A stretch of 64,000 bases of DNA from Paracoccus saliphilus (GCF_028553805.1 NZ_CP067140.1:1612001-1676000); one strand, 5' to 3'; positions 51,010 to 60,674 are shown, numbered from the stretch's first letter. Program-made: numbers and translations. The notes: generated by a model from the sequence alone, not told the origin.

Positions 51010-52578
51010 ATGGCGCAAATTCTGGATGGTGACGCGGGAACGATCTTCGTGGGCGGCGGCGGAGAGGAATACGGCACGCCGCAGACCATGCTGCTGAAAT
51101 ATGCCAATCGGCATGGCATGATCGCTGGCGCGACCGGGACCGGCAAGACGGTGACCTTGCAGATATTGGCCGAAAACCTGTCGTTGGCCGGGGTGCCGGT
51201 CTTCCTGGCCGATGTGAAGGGCGATCTGGCCGGGTTGTCGCGTTCTGGCAGCGACCAGGCCAAGCTGCACGAGGCGTTCAAGAAGCGCGCAGATACGATC
51301 GGGCTGGAACTGGATTACCAGGATTTCCCCGTCACCTTCTGGGATGTCTGGGGCGAACAGGGGCATCCCGTCCGCACCACGCCCGCCGAGATGGGGCCGT
51401 TGCTGCTGTCGCGCCTGCTGGATCTGACCGAGGCGCAGGAAGGGGTGATGAACATCGCCTTCCGCGTGGCCGACGAGCAGGGGCTGGCGCTGGCGGATCT
51501 GAAGGATTTGCAGGCGATGCTGGTCTGGGTCGGGCAGAACTCGAGCGAACTATCGCTGCAATACGGCAATGTCAGCTCGGCCAGCGTGGGGGCGATTCAG
51601 CGCGCGCTGCTGGTGCTGGAAAATCAGGGCGGCGACAAGCTGTTCGGGGAACCGGCGCTGGAACTGGCCGACCTCATGCGGCAGGATCAGGCGGGCAAGG
51701 GAATGATCAACATCCTCGCCGCCGATCAACTGATGAACTCGCCGCGCCTCTATGCGACCTTCCTGCTGTGGCTGCTGTCGGAGCTGTTCGAACAATTGCC
51801 CGAAGTGGGCGATCCCGAGCGCCCCAAGATCGCCTTCTTCTTCGACGAGGCGCATCTGCTGTTCGACGACGCGCCCAAGGCCTTGATCGAGAAGGTCGAG
51901 CAGGTCGCGCGGCTGATCCGCTCGAAAGGGGTCAGCGTCTGGTTCATCAGCCAGAACCCGACCGATATTCCCGAGGATATCCTGGGCCAGCTTGGCAACC
52001 GGGTGCAACACGCGCTGCGGGCCTTTACCGCCAAGGACCAGAAGGCGCTGCGCATGGCGGCGGAAAATTACCGGCCCAATCCCGATTTCGACACTGCCGA
52101 GGCAATCCAGAATGTCGGCACGGGCGAGGCGGTGACCTCGCTGCTGGAAAACAAGGGTGTGCCGGGAATCGTTCAGCGCACGCTGATCCGCCCGCCTTTC
52201 AGCCAGCTTGGTCCGGTTTCGGATTCCGAACGGGCCGAGGTCATGAAAGCGTCTCCGATGGCGGAGAAATACGGCAAGACGCTGGACCGGGAATCCGCGC
52301 AGGAGATCCTCGCCAAACGCGCCGAGGAAGCCGGAGCCGAGGCGGAGGAGAGGGCGCCCGCCAAAGCGGATGACGACCTGTTCGACATGGGTAACGAGGA
52401 ATACAAGCAGGCCCGCCGCTATGAGCCGCCAAAGCCGGCGAAGCCGAAATCCTCGCGCTCTTCGCGTTCGGACAGTATCGCCGAGACATTCGGCAAGAGC
52501 CTTGCCCGGCAATTGGGCAGCCGCGCCGGCAAGGAACTGGTCAGAGGCGTGCTCGGATCGCTGTTCCGGGGGCGGTGA
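51010..52578 (+). CDS. HerA-like NTPase (DUF853 family)
   Basis: A 522-aa RecA/HerA-FtsK-type ATPase. Walker A is GATGTGKTVTLQILAENL near residue 45, and Walker B is PKIAFFFDEAHLLFDD. IRSKGVSVWFISQNPTDIP is the sensor region. The C-terminus is a Ser/Arg-rich tail (KPKSSRSSRSDS). Related to E. coli YjgR; the function is unknown. ATG 51010 follows AGAGGGCGGG. Its 3' end overlaps the convergent DUF6477 gene by 38 bp. Confidence 0.88.
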   Translation: MAQILDGDAGTIFVGGGGEEYGTPQTMLLKYANRHGMIAGATGTGKTVTLQILAENLSLAGVPVFLADVKGDLAGLSRSGSDQAKLHEAFKKRADTIGLELDYQDFPVTFWDVWGEQGHPVRTTPAEMGPLLLSRLLDLTEAQEGVMNIAFRVADEQGLALADLKDLQAMLVWVGQNSSELSLQYGNVSSASVGAIQRALLVLENQGGDKLFGEPALELADLMRQDQAGKGMINILAADQLMNSPRLYATFLLWLLSELFEQLPEVGDPERPKIAFFFDEAHLLFDDAPKALIEKVEQVARLIRSKGVSVWFISQNPTDIPEDILGQLGNRVQHALRAFTAKDQKALRMAAENYRPNPDFDTAEAIQNVGTGEAVTSLLENKGVPGIVQRTLIRPPFSQLGPVSDSERAEVMKASPMAEKYGKTLDRESAQEILAKRAEEAGAEAEERAPAKADDDLFDMGNEEYKQARRYEPPKPAKPKSSRSSRSDSIAETFGKSLARQLGSRAGKELVRGVLGSLFRGR

Positions 52579-52882
52579 CCGGCGGGGGTGATGCGCGTAT
52601 CTCGGCCATCAGGGCGATCATGACCAGGACATGCCGCTGCATGTCATAATGCGGCACGCGCGCCAGCCGGGCTTCGTTGAGACGTTCTTCCTCTTCCTTC
52701 AGGCGCGGCAAGGCACTGCCCGCCGGGGGACAGGTCGGGCTGCGCAAGAGCCGGGGGAGGTCGCGTCTGCGATGCCATCCGGCCTGACCGGCCAGACCTG
52801 CCCGGACCAGGCTGCGTGGACGGCGCGACGGTTGGATCGCCCTGGCGGGATGGAAGGCCGTGATGTCGGTGAATGCGGTCAT
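52541..52882 (-). CDS. DUF6477 family protein
   Basis: A 113-aa basic protein. The family pattern is RRPRSLVRAGLAGQAGWHRR, followed by DLPRLLR, LPRLKEEEERLNEAR and YDMQRHVLVMIALMAEIR. I recognise it as a small Rhodobacterales family, with no known role. ATG 52882 has AGAGAG upstream. The C-terminal end overlaps the convergent HerA-like gene. Confidence 0.65.
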   Translation of the reverse strand: MTAFTDITAFHPARAIQPSRRPRSLVRAGLAGQAGWHRRRDLPRLLRSPTCPPAGSALPRLKEEEERLNEARLARVPHYDMQRHVLVMIALMAEIRASPPPVTAPGTAIRARL

Positions 52883-53096
52883 GGGGACTCTCTGTCGCTG
52901 TCGTGAGGCCGCCATGATCACATGATCGGGGCACTGTTGCGGAATTGAGCTGTGCAGCGCACGTAAGGGAAAGGAAAATTTAGCGTTTGTTAGGGAATGT
53001 TGCGTCTCTGCCCACGAGTTGCCGAGCAATTCATCGGGCGATTTCCAGCGCGGGAAAATGGTTCACTTTGCCCGCGAGAGCTAGAGAGGCAACAGA

Positions 53097-54137
53097 ATGA
53101 TCCAGAGACAGAATTTCCCGGCAACCCATGAGGTCGGCGAGCCGCGCCGGCAGGCGCCCGGGCCCGATACTGGCAAACCCGACGACGTGGAGCTTTACCT
53201 GCGTCATATCAGGGACGGAGTGCCGATCCGGGCATTGGCGCGCGAACTGGGCTGTCATGCCTCGACCGTGTTGCGCCGCGTCCGCCGCTTCGAGGAACGC
53301 CGCGACGATCCGCTGGTTGATGCCGCGCTTTCGGCCCGCGCCGAAGCGCCCGCGGCGGAACAGGATGAGCGGCAGTTCCGGCAAGTGCTGCGCAGGCTGG
53401 CCGAGCCGGGGGCGGTGATGGTCACGGCCAAGGGCATGGAGAAAGCCATCGTGACCCGTGACGAGATCCGCACCGCGGTTCTGGATCGGAGCATGGCCGA
53501 GGCGATGGCGCTGCGCGGATGGGTGGCGCAATCGGTTCAAGGCGGGCGTATCCAGCGTTATGTGCTGGTCCCTGCGGGGCGCGAAGCCTTGCGGCGAATG
53601 CTGAAAACCGGGGGGCAGGATGCAGAGGATCACGCCGGGAAACACCGGGTCCAGGGGGATCGTATCATCGAGGATCCCGAAGATGGCCGCCGCCGCCGAA
53701 CCCGTGTCAATCTTGCCGAAAGCCCCTTGCTGCTTCTGGCGCGCCATCGTGACATGGATGGGCAGCCCTTCCTGACTCCCGGGATGGTCGCCGCCGGGGA
53801 ACGTCTGCGCGAGGATTTCGAACTCGCCCAGATGGGCCCCCGCGTCACCCAGAACTGGGAGGGCTTCCTGACTGCCGGCATCGATGTTGGCCGCAACGCT
53901 TTCGGGGGCGGGTCGATCTCTGCACGCGATCGGGTGGCGGCGGCGCTGCGCGACCTGGGGCCGGGGCTTGGCGATGTCGCGTTGCGCATCTGCTGCTTTC
54001 TCGAAGGAATGGTGATGACCGAGCGGCGTTTGGGCTGGACGGCGCGCTCGGGCAAGATCGTGCTGCGCCTGGCGCTGATGCGGCTCGAACGGCACTACGA
54101 GGAACGTTATGGCAAATACGCACCTCCGATCGGTTGA
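53097..54137 (+). CDS. Helix-turn-helix protein with DUF6456 domain
   Basis: A 346-aa putative DNA-binding protein. The N-terminal HTH reads VPIRALARELGCHASTVLRRVRRFE. The DUF6456 domain near the C-terminus includes ISARDRVAAALRDLGPGLG and ICCFLEGMVMTERRLGW. The middle is charged and probably flexible. The target is unknown. It faces the DUF6477 gene across a 214-bp region. Confidence 0.75.
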   Translation: MIQRQNFPATHEVGEPRRQAPGPDTGKPDDVELYLRHIRDGVPIRALARELGCHASTVLRRVRRFEERRDDPLVDAALSARAEAPAAEQDERQFRQVLRRLAEPGAVMVTAKGMEKAIVTRDEIRTAVLDRSMAEAMALRGWVAQSVQGGRIQRYVLVPAGREALRRMLKTGGQDAEDHAGKHRVQGDRIIEDPEDGRRRRTRVNLAESPLLLLARHRDMDGQPFLTPGMVAAGERLREDFELAQMGPRVTQNWEGFLTAGIDVGRNAFGGGSISARDRVAAALRDLGPGLGDVALRICCFLEGMVMTERRLGWTARSGKIVLRLALMRLERHYEERYGKYAPPIG

Positions 54138-54231
54138 GTTCCGGGTCCTTGCCATGAGGCTAGGTTGATAACCCGCCGGGAGCGAGATAAGCTGAAAGCC
54201 AGTATTTCGGATTGTTCGATCAGCAGATCTT

Positions 54232-55152
54232 ATGAATATCACCTTCCGCCAATTGCGATATTTCCTGGCCCTGGCCGAGCAGGGGCATTTCACCCGCGCG
54301 GCCGAGACGATCCACGTGACCCAGCCAGCCCTGTCGATGCAGATCCGCGCGCTGGAGGACATGGCGGGCGGGCAACTGGTCGAACGGACGCCGACCGGGA
54401 TCGTGTTGACACCGCGCGGACGTGCGCTGGCCGATCATGCCCGGCGGGTCCTGGCGACGATGTCCGGGTTGGAGCAGGCCTTGCGCCAACCGGGGCAGGG
54501 CGGTCGGTTGCGGCTAGGGATGATCCCGACCGTTGCCCCCTATCTGCTGCCCGAGGCGCTGCCGGAGCTGCGTGCCAGCGACATCGGGCGCGATCTGCAT
54601 CTGCGCGAGGCGATGACCGAGCGGCTTCTGAACGAATTGGAATCCGGTCGTCTCGATGCCGCGGTCGTGGCCACCCCGCCCGAGAATGACAGCATGGTCG
54701 CGGTGGCGCTGTTCACCGATCGCTTCCTGTTGGCAGGCAGTTCCGGCCGTATCGCCGGTTTTTCCGACCGTGCGGACGATCTGCGTCCGCAATCGCTGGA
54801 TCCGGCGCAGCTTCTGTTGCTGGACGAGGGGCATTGCCTGGGCGATCAGGCGCTGGAAGTCTGCGGGCTGTCTCGCCGGGGAGGACGGTTGGACCTGGGG
54901 GCGGCATCGCTTTCGACCCTGTGCCGTCTGGCGGCGCAGGGGATGGGGCTGACCTTCCTGCCCGAGATCGCCCGGAGGCAGGAAATGGCGGCGGCGCCGG
55001 GGCTGGCCGCGATCCGCTTTCCCGATCCGCAGCCTGCGCGGCAGGTGCTCTTGATGCGTCGTGCCTCGACCCCGGCGGATGGGTGGTTCGACGAGCTGGC
55101 CGATACGTTGCGGCATGCCGGGCAGGGATTGCTTGCCGATGACGAGGCCTAG
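54232..55152 (+). CDS. oxyR: OxyR-like LysR-family hydrogen peroxide regulator
   Basis: A 306-aa LysR protein. The N-terminal HTH is HFTRAAETIHVTQPALSMQIR. In the effector domain DEGHCLGDQALEVC places Cys202 and Cys211 nine residues apart, as the redox pair C199/C208 of E. coli OxyR, so peroxide sensing by disulfide formation is likely. No catalase or peroxiredoxin gene is adjacent. The ATG has no clear ribosome binding site. Confidence 0.82.
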   Translation: MNITFRQLRYFLALAEQGHFTRAAETIHVTQPALSMQIRALEDMAGGQLVERTPTGIVLTPRGRALADHARRVLATMSGLEQALRQPGQGGRLRLGMIPTVAPYLLPEALPELRASDIGRDLHLREAMTERLLNELESGRLDAAVVATPPENDSMVAVALFTDRFLLAGSSGRIAGFSDRADDLRPQSLDPAQLLLLDEGHCLGDQALEVCGLSRRGGRLDLGAASLSTLCRLAAQGMGLTFLPEIARRQEMAAAPGLAAIRFPDPQPARQVLLMRRASTPADGWFDELADTLRHAGQGLLADDEA

Positions 55153-55171
55153 ATAAACTATTGAGATATCG

Positions 55172-56065
55172 TCAGAAGACTTTCTTCAGTTCCCGCACGG
55201 CATAATCCGCGAACATGCGGACCTTGGGATCCTGCAAGCGCCGATGCGGGGTCAGGCTGCCGAATTGGGCCGGCATGGGCGGGGTGTCGGGAAGAACATT
55301 CACCAAACGCCCTGCCTCGATATCACCGGCCACTTCATAGAACGGGCGATTCGCGATTCCCTCTCCGCCAAGCGCCCATGAGGTCAGCACATCCCCGTCA
55401 TCGGTATCGAAGCGCCCGGAAACCATCATCTTCTTCGGTCCATCCGGGGCCTGAAGCACCCAGAAATATTCCGGGCTGCGCGGATATCGCAGCAAAAGGC
55501 AGTTGTGATCGGCCAGATCCTCGGGTTGTTCCGGCGTGCCATGCGCGGCGAGATATTCGGGTGAGGCAACCAGCATCCTTGGGCAATCCGCGATCTTGCG
55601 CCACTTCAGCGTGGAATCGGCAGGCTCTCCCAAAAAGAAAGCCAGATCAATGGCGTCCTCGACGATATTCACGTTGCGGTCCGATAGGCGCAGGCGAAAT
55701 TCCACCCCGGGATTCTCGTGACAGAACGGCGGGATCAGGGGCGCGATCAATCGTCGCCCCAAACCCAGGGGCGCGGTCAGCCGGATCACCCCCTGCGGCT
55801 TGCCCGAAAAGCTGCTGACCATCGCCTCTGCCTCGTCCAGCGTGTCGATGACGCGGCGGGCGTGGTCATAGAAGGCGCGACCGATCTCGGTCGGGGTCAG
55901 CCGCCGCGTGGTCCTGTTCAGCAGCCGCACCCCGAAGCGATTTTCAAGATCCTTGATACGATTCGAGGCAACGGCGGGTGACAGACGCAAGTCCCTGCCA
56001 CCGGCGGTGATCGAGCCCAGTTCGATCACGCGGACAAAGACTCTCAGACTTTCAAGATAGGACAT
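55172..56065 (-). CDS. LysR-family regulator divergent to xdhA
   Basis: A 297-aa LysR protein with N-terminal HTH (SITAGGRDLRLSPAVASNRI) and a substrate-binding domain (GVIRLTAPLGLGRRL, VEFRLRLSDRNVNIVEDAID). It is divergent from xdhA across a 111-bp gap and is a likely regulator of the purine operon. The inducer is not known. Confidence 0.88.
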   Translation of the reverse strand: MSYLESLRVFVRVIELGSITAGGRDLRLSPAVASNRIKDLENRFGVRLLNRTTRRLTPTEIGRAFYDHARRVIDTLDEAEAMVSSFSGKPQGVIRLTAPLGLGRRLIAPLIPPFCHENPGVEFRLRLSDRNVNIVEDAIDLAFFLGEPADSTLKWRKIADCPRMLVASPEYLAAHGTPEQPEDLADHNCLLLRYPRSPEYFWVLQAPDGPKKMMVSGRFDTDDGDVLTSWALGGEGIANRPFYEVAGDIEAGRLVNVLPDTPPMPAQFGSLTPHRRLQDPKVRMFADYAVRELKKVF

Positions 56066-56176
56066 CGGGTTAGGCCGCTTTCAAGGAATCGTGTAAAGTC
56101 TTCCGCGTCGGGACCGATTTCGCAACGATTCTTTCCGGCTTACGCTTCGGACGGTTTCACAGCCAGGAGGATTGCC

Positions 56177-57628
56177 ATGAAGCCCGAGCTGCGCTTTCTG
56201 CTCAACGATCAGGAGATCAGGCTGACCGAGGTCGGGGCCTCGGATACATTGCTGGATCATCTGCGCATCGCCCGTCGCCTGACCGGCACCAAGGAGGGCT
56301 GCGCCGAGGGCGATTGCGGCGCCTGCACGGTGTTGTTGGGCCGCTTGACCGAGGATGGGCTGGTCTATGAGCCGATCAATGCCTGCATCCGGTTCCTGGC
56401 GTCCTGCCATGCCTGCCATGTCGTCACGGTCGAGCATCTGCGCGGCCCAGACGGCGGTTTGCACCCGATCCAGAAGGCGATGGTCGAGCATCACGGCAGC
56501 CAATGCGGCTTCTGCACGCCGGGGATCGTCATGTCGCTTTACGGCTTGTGGATGAGCGATCCGCAGGCGGGTGTGACGCAGATCGAAGAGGCGCTGCAGG
56601 GCAATCTCTGCCGCTGCACCGGCTATGAGCCGATCGTGAAGGCCGCCCTGGCTGCCGGGCGGCAGGGCGGGCAGGCGATGGATGCGTTGGCGGTCGAGCG
56701 CGACGCGGTGGCGGCACGGCTGCACGCGATGCGCGAGGGCCGGGTCGAGCTGTCCAAGGGCGACGAACGTGCGATCATTCCCGCCGATGTGGACGATTTC
56801 GCGGCGGTGCTGGAAGAGAACCCCGATGCGACAATCGTCGCGGGCGCGACCGATGTCGGGCTGTGGGTGACGAAATTCCTGCGCGATATCTCCCCCGCCG
56901 TTTTCATCGGCCACCTGATGAAGGGTATCGAGGTGAATGGCGATGAGATCCGCCTCGGCGCGGGCGTGACCTATAGCGAGGCTGCCCCGCTGATCGCCAA
57001 GCATATTCCCGCCGCGCATGATTACTGGCTGCGCATTGGCGGTTGGCAGGTCCGCAACATGGGAACCATTGGCGCGAATATCGCCAATGGCTCGCCCATC
57101 GGCGACACGCCGCCCCTGCTGATCGCGCTCGGTGCGCGGATCGTGCTGCGCAAGGGTGCTGTGCGGCGCGAGGTGGCGCTGGAGGATTTCTTCATCGACT
57201 ACGGCAAGCAGGACCGCGCTCCCGGCGAATTCGTCGAAGAGGTCATCATCCCGACACGTCCGCAGGCGAAACTGGCCGCCTACAAGATCTCGAAGCGCCG
57301 CGACAGCGACATCACCGCCGTCGCCGCCGGTTTTTGCCTGAGCGTTGAAAATGGTATCATCACGCAGGCGAAGGTCGCATTCGGCGGCATGGCCGCGATT
57401 CCCAAACGTGCCGCAAAGGCCGAGGCCGCGCTGACCGGGCAGCCCTTTGCCGCTGACAGCTTCGACGCCGCCGCCCGTGCCGTGGCTGAAGATTTCCAGC
57501 CGCTGAGCGATTGGCGGGCCAGCGCCGAATACCGTCAGGTCATCGCCGCCAACCTGTTCCGCCGCTTCTGGCTGGAGCAATCCGAACCCGATCTGCCCGT
57601 GCGGCTGCAATACGCGGTGGGAGAATGA
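56177..57628 (+). CDS. xdhA: Xanthine dehydrogenase small (FeS/FAD) subunit
   Basis: A 483-aa subunit. The first 2Fe-2S cluster is CAEGDCGACTVLLG plus NACIRF; the second uses CGFCTPGIV and LCRCTGYEPIVKA. The FAD domain follows with VAGATDVGLWVTKFLRD and IGGWQVRNMGTIGANIANG. Carries electrons from the molybdenum centre to NAD+. ATG 56177 follows AGGAGG. Overlaps xdhB by 4 bp. Confidence 0.95.
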   Translation: MKPELRFLLNDQEIRLTEVGASDTLLDHLRIARRLTGTKEGCAEGDCGACTVLLGRLTEDGLVYEPINACIRFLASCHACHVVTVEHLRGPDGGLHPIQKAMVEHHGSQCGFCTPGIVMSLYGLWMSDPQAGVTQIEEALQGNLCRCTGYEPIVKAALAAGRQGGQAMDALAVERDAVAARLHAMREGRVELSKGDERAIIPADVDDFAAVLEENPDATIVAGATDVGLWVTKFLRDISPAVFIGHLMKGIEVNGDEIRLGAGVTYSEAAPLIAKHIPAAHDYWLRIGGWQVRNMGTIGANIANGSPIGDTPPLLIALGARIVLRKGAVRREVALEDFFIDYGKQDRAPGEFVEEVIIPTRPQAKLAAYKISKRRDSDITAVAAGFCLSVENGIITQAKVAFGGMAAIPKRAAKAEAALTGQPFAADSFDAAARAVAEDFQPLSDWRASAEYRQVIAANLFRRFWLEQSEPDLPVRLQYAVGE

Positions 57629-59937
57629 GCATGAAAGACGATACCGCAATCAAGGGCGTTGCCCACGCCGAAACGATCCACGATTCGGCCATCAAGCATG
57701 TCACCGGCCGGGCGGAATATACCGACGATCTGGCCGAGCCTCATGGCCTGATCCATGCCTATCTGGGGCTGGCGCAATGCGCCCATGGCCGGATCACCGG
57801 GATGGATTTCACCGAGACGCTGGCCGCGCCCGGGGTGATCGGCGTGCTCACCGCCAAGGATATCCCGGGCGTCAATGATGTCTCGCCCAATGGCAAGGAT
57901 GACGATCCCGTCTTCGCCGAGGAGGAGGTGAAGTTCTGGGGCCAGCCCGTCTTTGCCGTCATCGCCGAGACTCGCGACCAGGCCCGCCGTGCCGCCCACA
58001 TGGCCAAGATCGGCTATGAAGAACTGCCCTTCGCACTCGACCCCGTTGCTGCGCGCGACGCCGGGATGGATTACGTGACCGAGCCGCTGACGCTGAAACG
58101 CGGCGATGCCGGGGCCGGGATGGCTGCGGCTCCGCGCCGCATCAAGGGACGGTTCGGGATCGGCGGGCAGGATCACTTCTATCTCGAAGGCCAGATCGCC
58201 ATGGCGGTGCCGGGCGAGGACGAGGATGTCGCAGTCAATGTCTCGACCCAGCATCCAAGCGAGGTGCAGCATATGGTCGCCCATGTGCTGGATGTGCCAT
58301 CGCATTCGGTGGTCGTGAATGTGCGCCGCATGGGCGGGGGATTCGGCGGCAAGGAGACGCAGATGAACCTATTTGCCTGCGTCGCCGCCATGGCTGCGAA
58401 GAAATGGAACCGCGCGGTGAAGATCCGCCCCGATCGCGACGACGACATGATCGCCACTGGCAAGCGCCATGATTTCGTGGTCGATTACGAGGTCGGATTC
58501 GACGACGAGGGCCATATCCTGGCCGTCGAGGGCGATTGGTATGCGCGCTGCGGTTTCTCGGCCGATCTATCCGGCCCCGTGACCGACCGGGCGCTGTTCC
58601 ATGCCGACAACGCCTATTACTACCCCGATGTGCTTCTGCGCAGCCATCCGATGCGCACCAATACCGTCAGCAACACCGCTTTTCGCGGCTTCGGAGGACC
58701 GCAAGGCGTCATCGTGGCCGAACGGATGATCGAAGAGATCGCCTATGCGCTTGGCCGCGACCCCTACGAGATCCGGCAGAAGAACCTCTACAAGAACGGG
58801 CAATTGACCCCCTATCACCAGGAGATCAGCGACCAGATCCTGCCGCGCATCTTCGAGGAACTCGAAGCGAGCAGCGATTACCAGGCCCGCCGTCAGGCGG
58901 TGCTGGACTGGAACTCGAAGGGAGGCGTGATCCGCAAGGGCATCGCGCTGACCCCGGTGAAATTCGGCATCAGCTTTACCGCGACATGGTTCAATCAGGC
59001 CGGTTCGCTGATCCATGTCTATTCCGACGGCTCCATCGCGCTGAACCATGGCGGGACCGAGATGGGGCAGGGTCTGAATACCAAGGTCGCGCAGGTCGTG
59101 GCCGAGGCCTTCCAATGCGATATCTCGCGCATCAAGATCACCCGGACGACGACCGAGAAGGTGCCGAATACCTCGGCCACCGCGGCCTCATCGGGGACCG
59201 ATCTGAACGGCATGGCGGCGCTGGACGCAGCCGAGCAGATCAAGACCCGGCTGGTCGATTTCGTTTCCGAGCGTTGGCAGGCCCCGCGAGAGGATGTGCG
59301 TTTCGTGCCCGGTCATGTCGTGGCGGGCGAGACGGCGATCCCCTGGAACGAGGTGATCAAGGCCGCCTATATGGCCCGCATCCACCTGTCGGCGGCGGGT
59401 TTCTACAAGACGCCCAAGATCCACTGGGACCGCGCTACGGGTCAGGGACGGCCGTTCTATTACTTCGCCTATGGCGCGGCGGTCTCCGAGGTTTCCGTCG
59501 ATACGCTGACCGGCGAATACGTGATCGACCGCGCCGATGTGATCCACGATGTCGGCCGCAGCCTGAACCCGGCCATCGACAAGGGTCAGGTCGAGGGCGC
59601 CTTCGTGCAGGGCACCGGCTGGCTGACCTGCGAGGAGCTCTGGTGGGACGACAAGGGCCAGCTGCGCACGCATGCGCCCTCGACCTACAAGATCCCGCTC
59701 GCTTCGGACCGCCCGCGCATCTTCAACGTGACGCTGGCCGACTGGTCGGAAAACAGCGAGCGCACGATCAAGCGGTCCAAGGCCGTGGGAGAGCCGCCCT
59801 TCATGCTGGGCATCTCGGTGTTCGAGGCGATCAACATGGCTGTTGCCTCGGTGGCGGAATACCGCGAACCCGCCCGCCTCGACGCCCCCGCCACGCCCGA
59901 GCGTGTGCTGATGGCCGTGAACCGGCTGAAGGGATGA
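57625..59937 (+). CDS. xdhB: Xanthine dehydrogenase large (molybdopterin) subunit
   Basis: A 770-aa molybdenum subunit that hydroxylates xanthine and hypoxanthine. Recognisable segments include RRMGGGFGGKETQMN, SNTAFRGFGGPQG, HGGTEMGQGLNTKVAQ and the C-terminal AVGEPPFMLGISVFEAI, whose Glu is the catalytic base. ATG 57625 overlaps the xdhA stop (ATGA); ATG 57631 is an alternative. The stop overlaps xdhC by 4 bp. Confidence 0.95.
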   Translation: MSMKDDTAIKGVAHAETIHDSAIKHVTGRAEYTDDLAEPHGLIHAYLGLAQCAHGRITGMDFTETLAAPGVIGVLTAKDIPGVNDVSPNGKDDDPVFAEEEVKFWGQPVFAVIAETRDQARRAAHMAKIGYEELPFALDPVAARDAGMDYVTEPLTLKRGDAGAGMAAAPRRIKGRFGIGGQDHFYLEGQIAMAVPGEDEDVAVNVSTQHPSEVQHMVAHVLDVPSHSVVVNVRRMGGGFGGKETQMNLFACVAAMAAKKWNRAVKIRPDRDDDMIATGKRHDFVVDYEVGFDDEGHILAVEGDWYARCGFSADLSGPVTDRALFHADNAYYYPDVLLRSHPMRTNTVSNTAFRGFGGPQGVIVAERMIEEIAYALGRDPYEIRQKNLYKNGQLTPYHQEISDQILPRIFEELEASSDYQARRQAVLDWNSKGGVIRKGIALTPVKFGISFTATWFNQAGSLIHVYSDGSIALNHGGTEMGQGLNTKVAQVVAEAFQCDISRIKITRTTTEKVPNTSATAASSGTDLNGMAALDAAEQIKTRLVDFVSERWQAPREDVRFVPGHVVAGETAIPWNEVIKAAYMARIHLSAAGFYKTPKIHWDRATGQGRPFYYFAYGAAVSEVSVDTLTGEYVIDRADVIHDVGRSLNPAIDKGQVEGAFVQGTGWLTCEELWWDDKGQLRTHAPSTYKIPLASDRPRIFNVTLADWSENSERTIKRSKAVGEPPFMLGISVFEAINMAVASVAEYREPARLDAPATPERVLMAVNRLKG

Positions 59938-60674
59938 TCCGGGTCCGCGTCATATCGGCCAGGGGCTCGACCCCGCGCGATGCGGGGGCCGAGATGTTCG
60001 TCGGTCCGGATCGGGTCGAGGGCACCATTGGTGGCGGTCAGTTGGAATATATGGCCATCGACCGCGCCCGGCGGATGCTGCAAACCGGCGAGGCGCAGGC
60101 CGAGATGGATATCCCCCTTGGCCCCGAGATTGGGCAATGTTGCGGAGGACGCGTTCGGCTGAGCCTAGACCGAAAACCCGCGACGCCGCAGGACCATCCC
60201 GACGTGCTGATCTTCGGCGCGGGCCATGTCGGTCGGGCACTGGCATTGGCGCTGCAACCGCTGCCGGTCAACGCCACGCTGATCGACCAGCGCCCCGAAG
60301 AATTGGCGCTTGCCGCCTCCGGCCTGCAAACCCGTCTGACCCCGCTGCCCGAGGCCGAGATCCGCGCCGCCCGCCCCGGTTCCGCCATCGTCATCCTGAC
60401 CCATGACCATGCGCTGGATTTCATGCTGGGTACCGAGGCGTTGTCGCGCAATGACCTCACCTATATCGGCATGATCGGCAGCGCCACGAAACGCTCGCAG
60501 TTCAACCGCTTCGCCCGCGACCGTGGCATCGATCCCGCGCAACTGACCTTGCCGATCGGCGCGGGGTTCTCAACCGATAAACGCCCGGCGGTGATTGCCG
60601 CCTATACCGCCGCCGAGTTGATGACCCGGCTGACCGCAACTTCTTCTTCAGAAAAATATCCATGCAACAGTTAA
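59934..60674 (+). CDS. xdhC: Xanthine dehydrogenase accessory protein XdhC
   Basis: A 246-aa maturation factor that binds molybdenum cofactor and helps its sulfuration before insertion into XdhB. The N-terminal XdhC_CoxI domain is GSTPRDAGAEMFVG and TIGGGQLE. The Rossmann domain has VLIFGAGHVGRALA and GMIGSATKRSQFNRF. Compared with homologues the N-terminus lacks some 20 residues, and the last dozen (ATSSSEKYPCNS) are encoded by a repeat-like core that runs into guaD. It overlaps both neighbours (4 and 13 bp). Confidence 0.88.
   Translation: MIRVRVISARGSTPRDAGAEMFVGPDRVEGTIGGGQLEYMAIDRARRMLQTGEAQAEMDIPLGPEIGQCCGGRVRLSLDRKPATPQDHPDVLIFGAGHVGRALALALQPLPVNATLIDQRPEELALAASGLQTRLTPLPEAEIRAARPGSAIVILTHDHALDFMLGTEALSRNDLTYIGMIGSATKRSQFNRFARDRGIDPAQLTLPIGAGFSTDKRPAVIAAYTAAELMTRLTATSSSEKYPCNS
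60640..60661 (-). repeat. Core fragment of the dispersed repeat at the xdhC 3' end
   Basis: The plus strand CTTCTTCTTCAGAAAAATATCC resembles the CTTCTTCTTCACGCAAATATCC end of the short repeat. It lies inside the xdhC reading frame and ends right at the guaD ATG. A partial copy is more likely than a full one. Confidence 0.4.

Noticed and set aside
53031..54362. Minus-strand frame of over 440 codons across the DUF6456 gene
   Set aside because: Antisense; the plus-strand gene has an HTH and the DUF6456 domain.
58536..59933. Upstream extension of the xdhC frame through xdhB
   Set aside because: It is the shifted frame of xdhB; the xdhC start is placed at the ATGA overlap.
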